In this document: positions 32,139-39,936 of the stretch, in pieces
Numbering within the stretch: position 1 is the first letter of the stretch
Layout: each line of letters begins with the position of its first letter
From: Prevotella sp. AGR2160
GTDB lineage: Bacteria > Bacteroidota > Bacteroidia > Bacteroidales > Bacteroidaceae
Reading direction: 5' to 3'
Length of the DNA: 64,000 nt
NCBI RefSeq assembly: GCF_000424185.1
Contig: NZ_AUJK01000009.1
Coordinates: 44,097 to 108,096 of the forward strand
Notes under the pieces: generated by a model
What the model was told of the DNA's origin: nothing
Database searches by the model: none
What the model saw: the letters and a program-made list of their open reading frames with translations, nothing else
Program-made: the position numbers and the translations under genes

Positions 32139-33188
32139 ATGAAAAAGTATTTATTGATGACGGTGCTGCTGCTTCTGTGGCTTACGGGCACCGTCAGAGC
32201 TCAGCAGAAATACGGCTGTTATGCCGTAGGTTTTTACAACCAGGAGAATCTCTTCGACACCTGTCATGACGCGGGGAAGAACGACTATGACTTCCTGCCC
32301 GGCGGGTCGTATAAATGGGATGGCCTGAAGTACAGCAACAAGCTTAAGAACATGTCGCGCGCCCTGGCTGACATGGGGACTGACGTGCTGCCGGGCATCG
32401 GCTGCTCCTTTATCGGTCTGGCGGAGGTGGAGAACGATCATGTCCTCCGTGACCTCGTGGCCCAGGAACCGCTGAAGGCGCGTAACATGCAGTTCATCCA
32501 TATCGAGGGCGCCGACCGCCGTGGCATCGACTGTGCCCTGTTGTATAATCCCCGTTTCTTCACGCCGACGAAGAGTGTCCTCCATCCTTATGTCCAGGAG
32601 TTGGCGAAGGACAGCGCCTTCAAGACCCGTGGCTTCCTGACCATCGAAGGTACGCTGGCCGGTGATCCCGTGGCCGTCATCGTCTGTCATCTGCCGAGTC
32701 GTGCCTCCGCACCGTTCTACCGTGAGAGTGGTGCCCGTCAGGTGAAGGTCATCAAGGACAGCCTGCTGACTGTCCATCCCGATCTGAAGATCTTCGTGAT
32801 GGGGGATATGAATGACGATCCAACGAACGCAAGCATGCATAAGTATCTCGGCGGAAAGGCGGAGATCAGTGAGGTCGGTCCCGATGATATGTATAACCCG
32901 TGGTATAACACCCTTGCCAAACAGGGCAAAGGCACGCTGAGCTACCGTGGCAGTTGGAACCTCTTCGATCAGATCCTTCTCTCCCCGGCGCTGTTGAATA
33001 AGGACGGGAAGAAAGATTACAGTACGTTGAAATATTATAAGCATCAGATTTTCCACCGTGACTACCTCACGCAGCAGGAAGGGCCGTATAAGGGCACGCC
33101 GAAGCGTACTACTGCCGCCGGAGTATGGCTCAACGGATACAGTGACCATTATCCCGTGGTCGTGTATTTATTAAAACAGATGAAATGA
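32139..33188 (+). CDS. Secreted endonuclease/exonuclease/phosphatase-family protein
   Basis: A 349-residue exported enzyme of the DNase I/sphingomyelinase fold: signal peptide MKKYLLMTVLLLLWLTGTVRAQ, the first metal motif FIGLAEVENDHVL (Glu near 95), GADRRGIDCALLYNP near 130, catalytic GDMNDDPTNA near 228, and the final NGYSDHYPVVVYL (Asp-His, near 338). It may cleave DNA, RNA or phosphodiesters in the periplasm or outside. It is divergent from the TonB receptor/DUF5689 genes and its stop overlaps the start of the glycosylase gene (ATGA). Confidence 0.85.
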   Translation: MKKYLLMTVLLLLWLTGTVRAQQKYGCYAVGFYNQENLFDTCHDAGKNDYDFLPGGSYKWDGLKYSNKLKNMSRALADMGTDVLPGIGCSFIGLAEVENDHVLRDLVAQEPLKARNMQFIHIEGADRRGIDCALLYNPRFFTPTKSVLHPYVQELAKDSAFKTRGFLTIEGTLAGDPVAVIVCHLPSRASAPFYRESGARQVKVIKDSLLTVHPDLKIFVMGDMNDDPTNASMHKYLGGKAEISEVGPDDMYNPWYNTLAKQGKGTLSYRGSWNLFDQILLSPALLNKDGKKDYSTLKYYKHQIFHRDYLTQQEGPYKGTPKRTTAAGVWLNGYSDHYPVVVYLLKQMK

Positions 33189-33766
33189 GTGAGGAGATAG
33201 AGACCCATCCCTTTGAGCCGTGGCTGCCGAAGGACGCGCGGTTGTTGATGCTCGGTACCTTCCCGCCGGCTCCGAAGCGCTGGTGTATGGAGTGGTATTA
33301 TCCCAATTTCCAGAATGACATGTGGCGCATCATGGGCCTGTGCTTCTACGGTAACAAGGATGAGTTTGTGCTCCAGGAGCAGAAGACCTTCGATCTTCCG
33401 CGCATCCAGGCGATGCTGAAGGCCCGGCATATCGCCATCTTCGATACGGCCCTGCGCATCCGCCGTCCTACGGGGACGGCTGCCGATAAGGACCTCGACA
33501 TCGTGGAACGGGCGGACCTTGACGGGATGCTCCGCTCCCTGCCGGAGTTGCGTGGCGTCCTCGCTGCCGGCCAGTTGGCCACGACGGTGTTCACGGAGCA
33601 TTACGGCATCTCGACGAAAGGGATGAAGATGGGCGATCATGTGCCGTTCACCTTTGAGGGCCGTGAGCTGCGGCTGTACCGCATGCCGAGCAGTTCGCGG
33701 GCTTATCCGCTGAAGGTGGAGAAGAAGGCGGAATATTATAAGCGGATGTTTGAGGAGATACTATAA
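33185..33766 (+). CDS. Uracil/hypoxanthine-DNA glycosylase superfamily protein
   Basis: A 193-residue protein of the uracil-DNA glycosylase superfamily. The first motif is MLGTFPPAPKRW (comparable with the GxFPS motif of family-6-like enzymes) followed by WYYPNFQNDMWRIMG, and the C-terminal motif is MPSSSRAYP near 166. It probably removes damaged bases such as deaminated purines or uracil, cytoplasmic. Translationally coupled to the secreted EEP gene, an odd pairing, and followed by udk, hinting at a nucleic-acid/nucleoside theme for this stretch. Confidence 0.75.
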   Translation: MSEEIETHPFEPWLPKDARLLMLGTFPPAPKRWCMEWYYPNFQNDMWRIMGLCFYGNKDEFVLQEQKTFDLPRIQAMLKARHIAIFDTALRIRRPTGTAADKDLDIVERADLDGMLRSLPELRGVLAAGQLATTVFTEHYGISTKGMKMGDHVPFTFEGRELRLYRMPSSSRAYPLKVEKKAEYYKRMFEEIL

Positions 33767-33800
33767 GCGCTGTAGGCACACTACAAAAAGACAGAAAATT

Positions 33801-34424
33801 ATGGATAAGATTACGATTATTGGCATTGCCGGAGGCACAGGCTCCGGAAAGACGACGGTGGTGAAGAAGATTGTGGAGGCGCTGCCCCCCGACTACGTTG
33901 CTGTCGTACCCCTTGACAACTATTATAATGACACCACGGGTCTCACCGATGAGGAGCGAAAGGCCATCAACTTCGATCATCCGGATGCTTTCGACTGGAA
34001 GTTGCTCATCAAACAGGTCAACGAGCTGCGCCATGGTCATGCCATCGAACAGCCCACCTATTCTTATATCCTCAGTAACCGTTTGCCGGAGACGATTCAT
34101 GTGGACCCGAAGCCGGTGATCATCATCGAAGGTATCATGACACTTATCAACAAGCGGTTGCGCGATATGATGGATCTGAAAATATTCGTTGACTGTGACA
34201 GTGATGAGCGGTTGATCCGTAATATCCAACGGGACACCATCGACCGCGGCCGTACGGTGAGTATGGTCGTGGACCGTTATCTGAAGGTCCTCAAGCCCAT
34301 GCATGAGCAGTTCATCGAGCCCACGAAGCGTTATGCCGACCTTATCATTCCACAGGGCGGTGAGAACGAGAAAGGAATATCAATCCTCTGCAAATATATT
34401 GAAGGATTATTGGGCGAGAAATAA
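33801..34424 (+). CDS. udk: Uridine kinase
   Basis: Phosphorylates uridine and cytidine in pyrimidine salvage. The ATG at 33801 gives MDKITIIGIAGGTGSGKTTV with the P-loop (residues 11-18); PLDNYYND near 38 and the FDHPDAFDW motif near 60 bind the nucleoside, and RDTIDRGRTV near 150 is in the lid. 207 residues, the family norm. The frame starting at 33750 overlaps the previous gene and is rejected. A complete family B element follows. Confidence 0.95.
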   Translation: MDKITIIGIAGGTGSGKTTVVKKIVEALPPDYVAVVPLDNYYNDTTGLTDEERKAINFDHPDAFDWKLLIKQVNELRHGHAIEQPTYSYILSNRLPETIHVDPKPVIIIEGIMTLINKRLRDMMDLKIFVDCDSDERLIRNIQRDTIDRGRTVSMVVDRYLKVLKPMHEQFIEPTKRYADLIIPQGGENEKGISILCKYIEGLLGEK

Positions 34425-34433
34425 ACATCCTCT

Positions 34434-34535
34434 TGCAGGGGCCGTCCCTTGTGGCGGCCCGTCGGCGGTACGCCGAATATAAGGAATTATGAATGCCGTT
34501 CCGGCATCGGGCCGCCACAAGGGACGGCCCCTGCA
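34434..34535. repeat. Family B composite element, complete, inner hairpins exchanged
   Basis: 102 bp inverted repeat with the same GC-rich arms as at 18970, but the left arm is followed by the GTCGGCG/CGCCGA hairpin and the right arm preceded by the ATGCCG/CGGCAT hairpin, i.e. the unit lies in the opposite orientation. Confidence 0.87.
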
Positions 34536-34557
34536 ATAGAATCAAATATAACAGAAA

Positions 34558-35172
34558 ATGAAAGTCATACAAAGTCATATTTTCCGGGCACTGGTGGCGA
34601 TCATCGTCGGCATCCTGCTCATCGAGTATAAGGAGTCGATGGTGACGTGGATCACGATGGCCATCGGTATCCTCTTCTTTATTTCCGGCGTGATCTCCCT
34701 GATCACCTATTATGTCAATCTGAAACGGTCGGAGAAGACGGATGCCATCGTCTATGATACCAATGGCAAACAGCTGACGGGCATCAAGCCGAACTTCCCC
34801 ATCGTCGGACTCGGCTCCGCCATCCTCGGCGGTATCCTCGCCCTGATGCCGACGGCGTTCATCAACGGCCTGGTGTATATCCTTGCCGCCATCCTCATCC
34901 TTGGTGCCGTCAACCAACTGTCGAATCTCGTTGCTGCCCGTAGCTACGCGAAGATTGGCGTATACTATTGGATCATGCCCGTACTGATCCTCCTTGTCGG
35001 TATCCTCTGTATCCTCCGTCCCGGTGCTGTCGCCTCGGCGCCGTTGCTCATTGTCGGCTGGTGTATGCTCCTCTACGGTATCGTGGAGTGCGTGAACAGT
35101 TTTAAGATGTGGCGAACGAAGCAGAACTCCGGGAATATTTCACAGCAGACAACAGAAGGAGGGCAGGCATGA
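34558..35172 (+). CDS. DUF308 (HdeD-like) membrane protein
   Basis: Inner-membrane protein of 204 residues with six hydrophobic helices in pairs (LVAIIVGILLIEY, MAIGILFFISGVISLITYYV, VGLGSAILGGILALMP, LVYILAAILILGAV, IMPVLILLVGILCILRP, LIVGWCMLLYGIVE). The repeated LxxGIL...P layout is that of the HdeD/DUF308 family; HdeD of enteric bacteria is linked to acid resistance but the role here is unknown. A soluble loop (KRSEKTDAIVYDTNGKQLTG) separates the first pair. The next gene overlaps by ATGA. Confidence 0.8.
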   Translation: MKVIQSHIFRALVAIIVGILLIEYKESMVTWITMAIGILFFISGVISLITYYVNLKRSEKTDAIVYDTNGKQLTGIKPNFPIVGLGSAILGGILALMPTAFINGLVYILAAILILGAVNQLSNLVAARSYAKIGVYYWIMPVLILLVGILCILRPGAVASAPLLIVGWCMLLYGIVECVNSFKMWRTKQNSGNISQQTTEGGQA

Positions 35173-35684
35173 GTGTAAAACTTTTCTTGGTCCGTCATGG
35201 AGAGACGGTAGATAATGCTGCGAAGATCCTGCAGGGACAGGAGCAGGGCCAGTTGAATGAGAATGGTATCCGTCAGGCCGAGGAGACCCGCGATAAACTC
35301 CTCCACGAAAAGATCGACGCCTTTGTGTCGAGTGATCTGAAACGGTCGTACGATACCTGTCGCATCATTGCCGCACCTCATGGCAAGGCCGATGAGATAC
35401 AGCAAACCCCACTCCTGCGTGAGCGGGACTGGGGTTCGTTTACGGGAAAATATATCCCGGATCTGGAGCATGCAAAATGGCCTGATGATGTGGAGACCCT
35501 TGAACATATCAAGAGTCGTGCCCGTAACTTTCTGACATGGCTGAAAGTTACCTATCCTGATCAGACGGTCCTTGCCGTCGGTCACGGTATTGTGAACAAG
35601 GCCATTCAGAGTGTCTATTTCAACAAGCCTATGAATGAGATACCGAAGATGGGAAACGCGGAGGTCCGCGTGCTCATCCTTTAG
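35169..35684 (+). CDS. Histidine phosphatase superfamily protein
   Basis: A 171-residue phosphoglycerate-mutase-like phosphatase. FLVRHGETVDNAA gives the catalytic His10, LRERDWGSFTG the Glu/acid region near 79, and VLAVGHGIVNKAI the second His near 140. The ATG at 35169 overlaps the upstream stop, so translation is coupled to the DUF308 gene; the longer frame is rejected. Substrate cannot be told from sequence. Confidence 0.88.
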   Translation: MSVKLFLVRHGETVDNAAKILQGQEQGQLNENGIRQAEETRDKLLHEKIDAFVSSDLKRSYDTCRIIAAPHGKADEIQQTPLLRERDWGSFTGKYIPDLEHAKWPDDVETLEHIKSRARNFLTWLKVTYPDQTVLAVGHGIVNKAIQSVYFNKPMNEIPKMGNAEVRVLIL

Positions 35685-35686
35685 GG

Positions 35687-36640
35687 TTACCGATGACCAC
35701 CGAAGGAGCCGCCACCGCTGAAGTTGCCGCTATGGCCGCCGCCGAAGGAACTGCCACCGTTATTTCCACTGCCGAAAGAGCGACTCGGAGCACTGTAGGA
35801 TCGGTTGCCGCTGAAGGAATTTGAGTGACCGCCGAAAGAGCCGCTGCGGTTGCTTTCAGAGGGTGTGAAGACGCGGTTTGGTACTGTGCTGCGGTTGCTT
35901 CCGAAGGGGCGGCCGTTACTGTTGTTGTAGGTACGGTTGCCAAAAGATCGGTTACTATTGGACCCCGGATTGACATTCGTGTTATTGTTGAAGTTTCGGT
36001 TTACCGTTGTCCGTGTGCTGCTCGGACCACCGAAGGTGCGGGAATTTCCGAAGGTGCGGGGCTGGCCGAAGGTACGGTTGTTCTGCGGGTTGGAGGCGTT
36101 CCACCCCCGACCATAATCGCCGCGGTTGAAACCGTCGCGCATACCTACATAACGGCCTCTCTCACCGGGGCGCGGTCCCCAGGAGCGTCCGGCGTACCAG
36201 GAGCGCCCGCCGTTCATTCTCCAGCTGTGTCCGCCGCGGTAAACGAAGCAGAAGGACGGCTCGCCGAAGAAGTAGTAGTCGCGGACGGGATAGCGGGCGT
36301 AGATGCGGAAATGCCAGCAGCCGGCGTCCCAGTAGAGGGGACGGTAGAAATAAAGGCTGTTGAGGTAGGCGTTCCACTGTGTCGCGGCAAGGATATATTC
36401 CAGGTCGCGGTTCCGCTGCCGCCAGTAGAGTCCATAGAGATCATCATAGTTGTTGATACTCATGAGGTAGTCGAGATTGATCTCGTAAGCAGCCTCATAC
36501 TGATCATCCGTCAGATTGAGTTCATACGCCATCTTGTCCGTCAGGAAGAGGGCCTGCTGGCGCGCATCCTCATAATCCATGGCACTGGCGGAGAGTGCGA
36601 GGCAGAAGAATGCTACGAGGGATAATATCAACTTTTTCAT
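35687..36640 (-). CDS. Secreted FG/GSNR-rich low-complexity protein
   Basis: A 317-residue exported protein (signal peptide MKKLILSLVAFFCLALSASA). Residues 21-90 form a helical segment (ARQQALFLTDKMAYELNLTD...), about 90-140 an aromatic stretch (YFYRPLYWDAGCWHFRIYARYP), and 150-317 a disordered Gly/Ser/Asn/Arg tail in which Phe-Gly recurs at short intervals (TFG, RSFG, SFGG). No catalytic motif. Such tails occur in adhesive or matrix proteins; the function is unknown. Its 3' end meets the histidine phosphatase gene two bases away on the other strand. Confidence 0.75.
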   Translation of the reverse strand: MKKLILSLVAFFCLALSASAMDYEDARQQALFLTDKMAYELNLTDDQYEAAYEINLDYLMSINNYDDLYGLYWRQRNRDLEYILAATQWNAYLNSLYFYRPLYWDAGCWHFRIYARYPVRDYYFFGEPSFCFVYRGGHSWRMNGGRSWYAGRSWGPRPGERGRYVGMRDGFNRGDYGRGWNASNPQNNRTFGQPRTFGNSRTFGGPSSTRTTVNRNFNNNTNVNPGSNSNRSFGNRTYNNSNGRPFGSNRSTVPNRVFTPSESNRSGSFGGHSNSFSGNRSYSAPSRSFGSGNNGGSSFGGGHSGNFSGGGSFGGHR

Positions 36641-36669
36641 ATCTTTACACTTTTATTCTTTTTTCTGCT

Positions 36670-36678
36670 GCAAAGATA
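36670..36678 (-). promoter_or_regulatory. -7 element of the FG-rich protein gene
   Basis: TATCTTTGC on the minus strand, 30 nt before the start codon. Confidence 0.6.
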
Positions 36679-36695
36679 TGGTTATTAAGGTGCAT

Positions 36696-36733
36696 AAAAA
36701 AAGGATTTCCCCTAACCTTGTTGGGGGAAATCC
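36696..36733 (-). terminator. Intrinsic terminator after the small secreted protein gene
   Basis: GGATTTCCCC and GGGGAAATCC arms around a short loop, followed on the minus strand by seven T. Confidence 0.8.
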
Positions 36734-36759
36734 CTAAAGTATTGTTTTCCGAGAATTAC

Positions 36760-36784
36760 GGAACATGTTGAATCACGTCCCTAG
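36760..36784. repeat. Family A palindrome, copy 12
   Basis: GGAACATGTTGAATCACGTC plus CCTAG, two base changes from the consensus arms. Confidence 0.75.
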
Positions 36785-36788
36785 GTGC

Positions 36789-36813
36789 GGAACATGATAA
36801 ATCAAGTCCCTAC
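36789..36813. repeat. Family A palindrome, copy 13
   Basis: GGAACATGATAAATCAAGTC plus CCTAC; the CTAC foot holds the TAG stop (36810-36812) of the adjacent secreted protein gene. Confidence 0.82.
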
Positions 36814-37502
36814 CGGATGAATTTCTTGCCGTTGCTGATGACGAGGCCCTTGAAGGACTTGTTGACGCGCTGACCGGCGAGGTTGTAGACTGCGGTGTTG
36901 GCAGCCTGCTCTGCCGTAGCGACGGTCTTGATGGCCGTGGAAGAAGAGGTGGCGAACTTAAAGCCGAAGAAACCGAGCTTGGAACCGGTGATCAGCACAT
37001 CATAGGTCTCACCGGCTGTGACGTCGAAGGCTACGGTACCGTAGATCTTGGCGGCCAGGGCGTGGTTTTCATCGAGGGTCGCCGTCGTACTGGCATCACT
37101 CATAATCGTCAGTTTGCTGTCCTCGAGGGCCGTATAGGCACCATTGTTTTTAGCGACGACGTAGAAGGGCTTTGCTGCGTTGGCACAGATCGCGACAGTC
37201 AGCGTACCATCGGCGGTCGGTGCGAACTCATAGTAGCATCCCGTAGGAGCTCTACCTTCTGTGAATGCGCCACTGACGCCATTACCTTTCGTGTAAGCCG
37301 TGAAGTCGGCATCCGCCTTGTTGGCATAAGCGGCTGCGGCCAACCATGTTCCCTCATCGGGATAGGTCAGCGTGATGCCATTGACGGAGGTGACGGGCGT
37401 AGCAGGATCGGGAGTGGCTCCTTCCGTGAGAGCGAAAGTACCTTGTGCGTAAGCACCGATCGTGAGCAGTGAAACTGCGATAAGAGTAAAGAATTTTCTC
37501 AT
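36810..37502 (-). CDS. Small secreted protein with C-terminal sorting-like tail
   Basis: A 230-residue exported protein (MRKFFTLIAVSLLTIGAYAQG signal). Residues about 35-195 look like one beta domain. The C-terminal 35 residues (TAVYNLAGQRVNKSFKGLVI, then SNGKKFIR) have the YNLxGQRV...G...NGKK pattern of C-terminal tails on many Prevotella exported proteins, related to type IX secretion target domains. The function of the body is unknown. The ATG at 37502 is preferred over 37583 because of the signal peptide. The stop lies in a family A foot and is followed by an intrinsic terminator. Confidence 0.75.
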   Translation of the reverse strand: MRKFFTLIAVSLLTIGAYAQGTFALTEGATPDPATPVTSVNGITLTYPDEGTWLAAAAYANKADADFTAYTKGNGVSGAFTEGRAPTGCYYEFAPTADGTLTVAICANAAKPFYVVAKNNGAYTALEDSKLTIMSDASTTATLDENHALAAKIYGTVAFDVTAGETYDVLITGSKLGFFGFKFATSSSTAIKTVATAEQAANTAVYNLAGQRVNKSFKGLVISNGKKFIR

Positions 37503-37551
37503 AGTTTTTTTTGTTTTAGTTATACAATAGTATTGGTTTGTAGTTCTGTGG

Positions 37552-37560
37552 GCAAAGATA
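37552..37560 (-). promoter_or_regulatory. -7 element of the small secreted protein gene
   Basis: TATCTTTGC on the minus strand about 50 nt before the start. Confidence 0.6.
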
Positions 37561-37623
37561 CAAAAAAAAGTAATACATGACAAAAAAATAAGAAGAAAAA
37601 TTGTGAAATCGGAGAAAAATGTT

Positions 37624-37632
37624 TACTTTTGC
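37624..37632 (+). promoter_or_regulatory. -7 element of the sigma-factor gene
   Basis: TACTTTTGC 30 nt upstream of the ATG. Confidence 0.6.
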
Positions 37633-37661
37633 CTTGTAGACCATAAAAGAAAGGAAACATT

Positions 37662-38225
37662 ATGAACGATCAGAGGACCATCAACGGGTTGGTCAAAGAA
37701 AATCAAGGATATGTGGTTTCATTGGCCAAGAAATATCTTCATCACGGCATGGATCTCGAGGATCTTGTCAGTGAGGGGAATATTGGTATGATTCGGGCGG
37801 CGCAGAGTTTTGACGCCTCCAAGGGCAGTCGTTTCGTCAGTTATGCGGCCCCTTTCATCAAGGATTGTATTGAGAAGGCGCTGAAGGTCTTTGAGGAGCG
37901 CAGTCCGCTGAGTGTTGATGAGCCGTTGCCCGTTGGCAGCAGTAACACCATCAACCTGCTTCATGTCATGGCCGATCCCCATGCCACCCATCCCGACGAG
38001 CGGATTTTCGTCGAGGCTGATGAGCAGGAGGTAGGAAAGATGCTTGCGCAGCTCAATGACCGTCAGCAGACCGTCATCCGTGAGTTCTACGGTCTGGGAT
38101 GTGAGCGTCACACGATGGCGGAGATAGGCGAGGCCCATGGCTGGAAACGGGAACGTGTGCGTCAGATCCGCAAGAAGGCCCTTCGCCGATTGGCGAAGGT
38201 GAAGGCCATCGTCGATTTGCTGTAA
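37662..38225 (+). CDS. Short sigma-70 family factor
   Basis: RNA polymerase sigma factor of 187 residues. Region 2 spans about 10-75 (GYVVSLAKKYLHHGMDLEDLVSEGNIGMIRAAQSFDASKGSRF split, the RpoD-like core-binding and -10 segment) and region 4 about 125-185 (LNDRQQTVIREFYGLGCERHTMAEIGEAHGWKRERVRQIRKKAL in parts) with a helix-turn-helix. Region 1 and most of region 3 are missing. Region 2 is closer to RpoD than to ECF sigma factors, so it is probably an alternative housekeeping-like sigma. No anti-sigma gene is adjacent. Confidence 0.85.
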   Translation: MNDQRTINGLVKENQGYVVSLAKKYLHHGMDLEDLVSEGNIGMIRAAQSFDASKGSRFVSYAAPFIKDCIEKALKVFEERSPLSVDEPLPVGSSNTINLLHVMADPHATHPDERIFVEADEQEVGKMLAQLNDRQQTVIREFYGLGCERHTMAEIGEAHGWKRERVRQIRKKALRRLAKVKAIVDLL

Positions 38226-38232
38226 GGGATGC

Positions 38233-38256
38233 GGGACATGATGAATCATGTCCCTA
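38233..38256. repeat. Family A palindrome, copy 14
   Basis: GGGACATGATGAATCATGTC plus CCTA; perfect 10-base arms, between the sigma gene and the susD-like gene. Confidence 0.87.
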
Positions 38257-38258
38257 TA

Positions 38259-39878
38259 TTAATATCCAGGATTCTGCTCAAGCCGTTTGTTGAGTTCGCG
38301 GGCTTTCTCGGGGATGGGGAAGACAATGGTGTAGTGGGTCTTCTCCTCATCGGTGAGTGGCGTGCGTAGGTCATAGGCTGAGCAGAAACGTCCGAAGCGG
38401 ATAAGGTCGTTACGTCGCCAGCCCTCCCATTGTAGTTCCATGAGGCGCTCACGGAGGATATTCGGGAGAGAGGCGGTAGAAAGATCCGGCATGCCGGCCC
38501 GCTCCCGGATTAGATTCATATAAACAGTGCTTTTTGTGACATCGCCGTTGCGCAGGAGCGCCTCGGCGCGCATAAGCAGGACATCGGCATACCGGAATAG
38601 TACGATATCATTACTTTGAAGTTTACCATCATCATAGGCGTTACGGTCGATCTCGTATTTCGCCATACGGGCACCGGCTGTCTTCTCGTACTCGCTGCCC
38701 GTGAGGTTCACCTTCACTTCCAGCGGTTGGTAGATGAGAGGCTTGCCGTTGGAGAGCATGACGGTGTTGCCGTCGACCTTCACCGTGTCGGCATAGAAGT
38801 TGAGGGCGAAGCGGCTGTCGACGTCATCAGTGCCGTAGCCGTAGGCCTTCACGCAGCTGACGGTGGCACAGGAGCCGTTCTCGGCGTCGAAGCCGAGGGC
38901 AGAGCCATGCGCATAGTGGCGTGAGCGGAAGAGGTTCAGAAATCGGTTCGTATAACGTTGCGGGTCCATGGGGATGGTGAAGATATTCTCTTTTGATGTT
39001 TCGTTGGTCGTAGAGAAATCCGTTGACTCATCGCTCTCAAGGCTGTAGCCCATCTGTTTGAGTTTCTCTGCATAGGCGATCGTTGTCTGCCAGGCGTTAA
39101 GGCGCTGACCGTCGACGGTGAAGAAGATGTTCTTGCCGTCGGGCTGCTGGCTGTCGGTCCAGTCGGCATCGTCATAGACCTCCGCGTTGATAGCGAGCTT
39201 GGCCAGAAGAAACCAGGCCACGGGGGCTGTCATACGGCCGTAGTAGTAGCCCGCCTGGTTACTGCGCTGCTTGGGGAGGTAGGGGAGGGCCTCCTGCAGT
39301 TCGTTGACGGTCCAGCGGTAGACCTTCGGCCGCGGAGAGGTCTTCACGCTGTCGAGGCCCACGGAGTCCTCGGTGACGAGGGGCACATTGCCGAACATAT
39401 CGAGGATATAGAAATAGAACATCGCGCGCACGGCACGTACCTCACTGCGGTCGGCGGCATACTCACTGTCGGAGAGGAGCCCGCGGTTGTTCTTCAGGAT
39501 CCGCAGCGACCGGTTGCAGAGGGTGACGACCTTATAGAGGTAGTTCCATGTGTTGTTGAGCTCATCATCATTGGCCGACCAGGCATGGAGATAGAGGTTT
39601 TGCCAGAAGCCGCCGTCGTACCAGTCACCGCCACGGATGGGGATGATGGCCTCGTCGGTAGTGAAGGTATTGAAGTCGTAGACGCCATATTTCGTGCCCT
39701 GCAGTCCCTGGCTGTCACTGCTGCCGCCGATATAGTTATAGAGGATGGCGACGGTATTTTTCTCCAGGGAGCTCTTATCACTGTAAGTCTCCTCTTCAGA
39801 GAGCATACCTTTGTCATTCTCGTTGAGACAGGAGGTCATGACGAGGACGAGGGAGAGGAGAAGGAATATCTTTTTCAT
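38259..39878 (-). CDS. SusD/RagB-family starch-binding lipoprotein
   Basis: Surface lipoprotein that caps a SusC transporter and delivers glycan, 539 residues, lipobox LVMTSCLNE (Cys17). The N-terminal tetratricopeptide-like helices include YLHAWSANDDELNNTWNYLY and SEVRAVRAMFYFYILDMFGNVPLV near 150-175, the SusD signature, and the C-terminus has WEGWRRNDLIRFGRF near 490. It follows the SusC gene by 58 bp. Divergent amylases make starch or maltooligosaccharides the likely ligand. Confidence 0.92.
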   Translation of the reverse strand: MKKIFLLLSLVLVMTSCLNENDKGMLSEEETYSDKSSLEKNTVAILYNYIGGSSDSQGLQGTKYGVYDFNTFTTDEAIIPIRGGDWYDGGFWQNLYLHAWSANDDELNNTWNYLYKVVTLCNRSLRILKNNRGLLSDSEYAADRSEVRAVRAMFYFYILDMFGNVPLVTEDSVGLDSVKTSPRPKVYRWTVNELQEALPYLPKQRSNQAGYYYGRMTAPVAWFLLAKLAINAEVYDDADWTDSQQPDGKNIFFTVDGQRLNAWQTTIAYAEKLKQMGYSLESDESTDFSTTNETSKENIFTIPMDPQRYTNRFLNLFRSRHYAHGSALGFDAENGSCATVSCVKAYGYGTDDVDSRFALNFYADTVKVDGNTVMLSNGKPLIYQPLEVKVNLTGSEYEKTAGARMAKYEIDRNAYDDGKLQSNDIVLFRYADVLLMRAEALLRNGDVTKSTVYMNLIRERAGMPDLSTASLPNILRERLMELQWEGWRRNDLIRFGRFCSAYDLRTPLTDEEKTHYTIVFPIPEKARELNKRLEQNPGY

Positions 39879-39936
39879 ACGTTGTTATTTTTGTGGTCGG
39901 TGGTCGTCCTGTTGCGGCCACGCCGTCTTGATGGAT

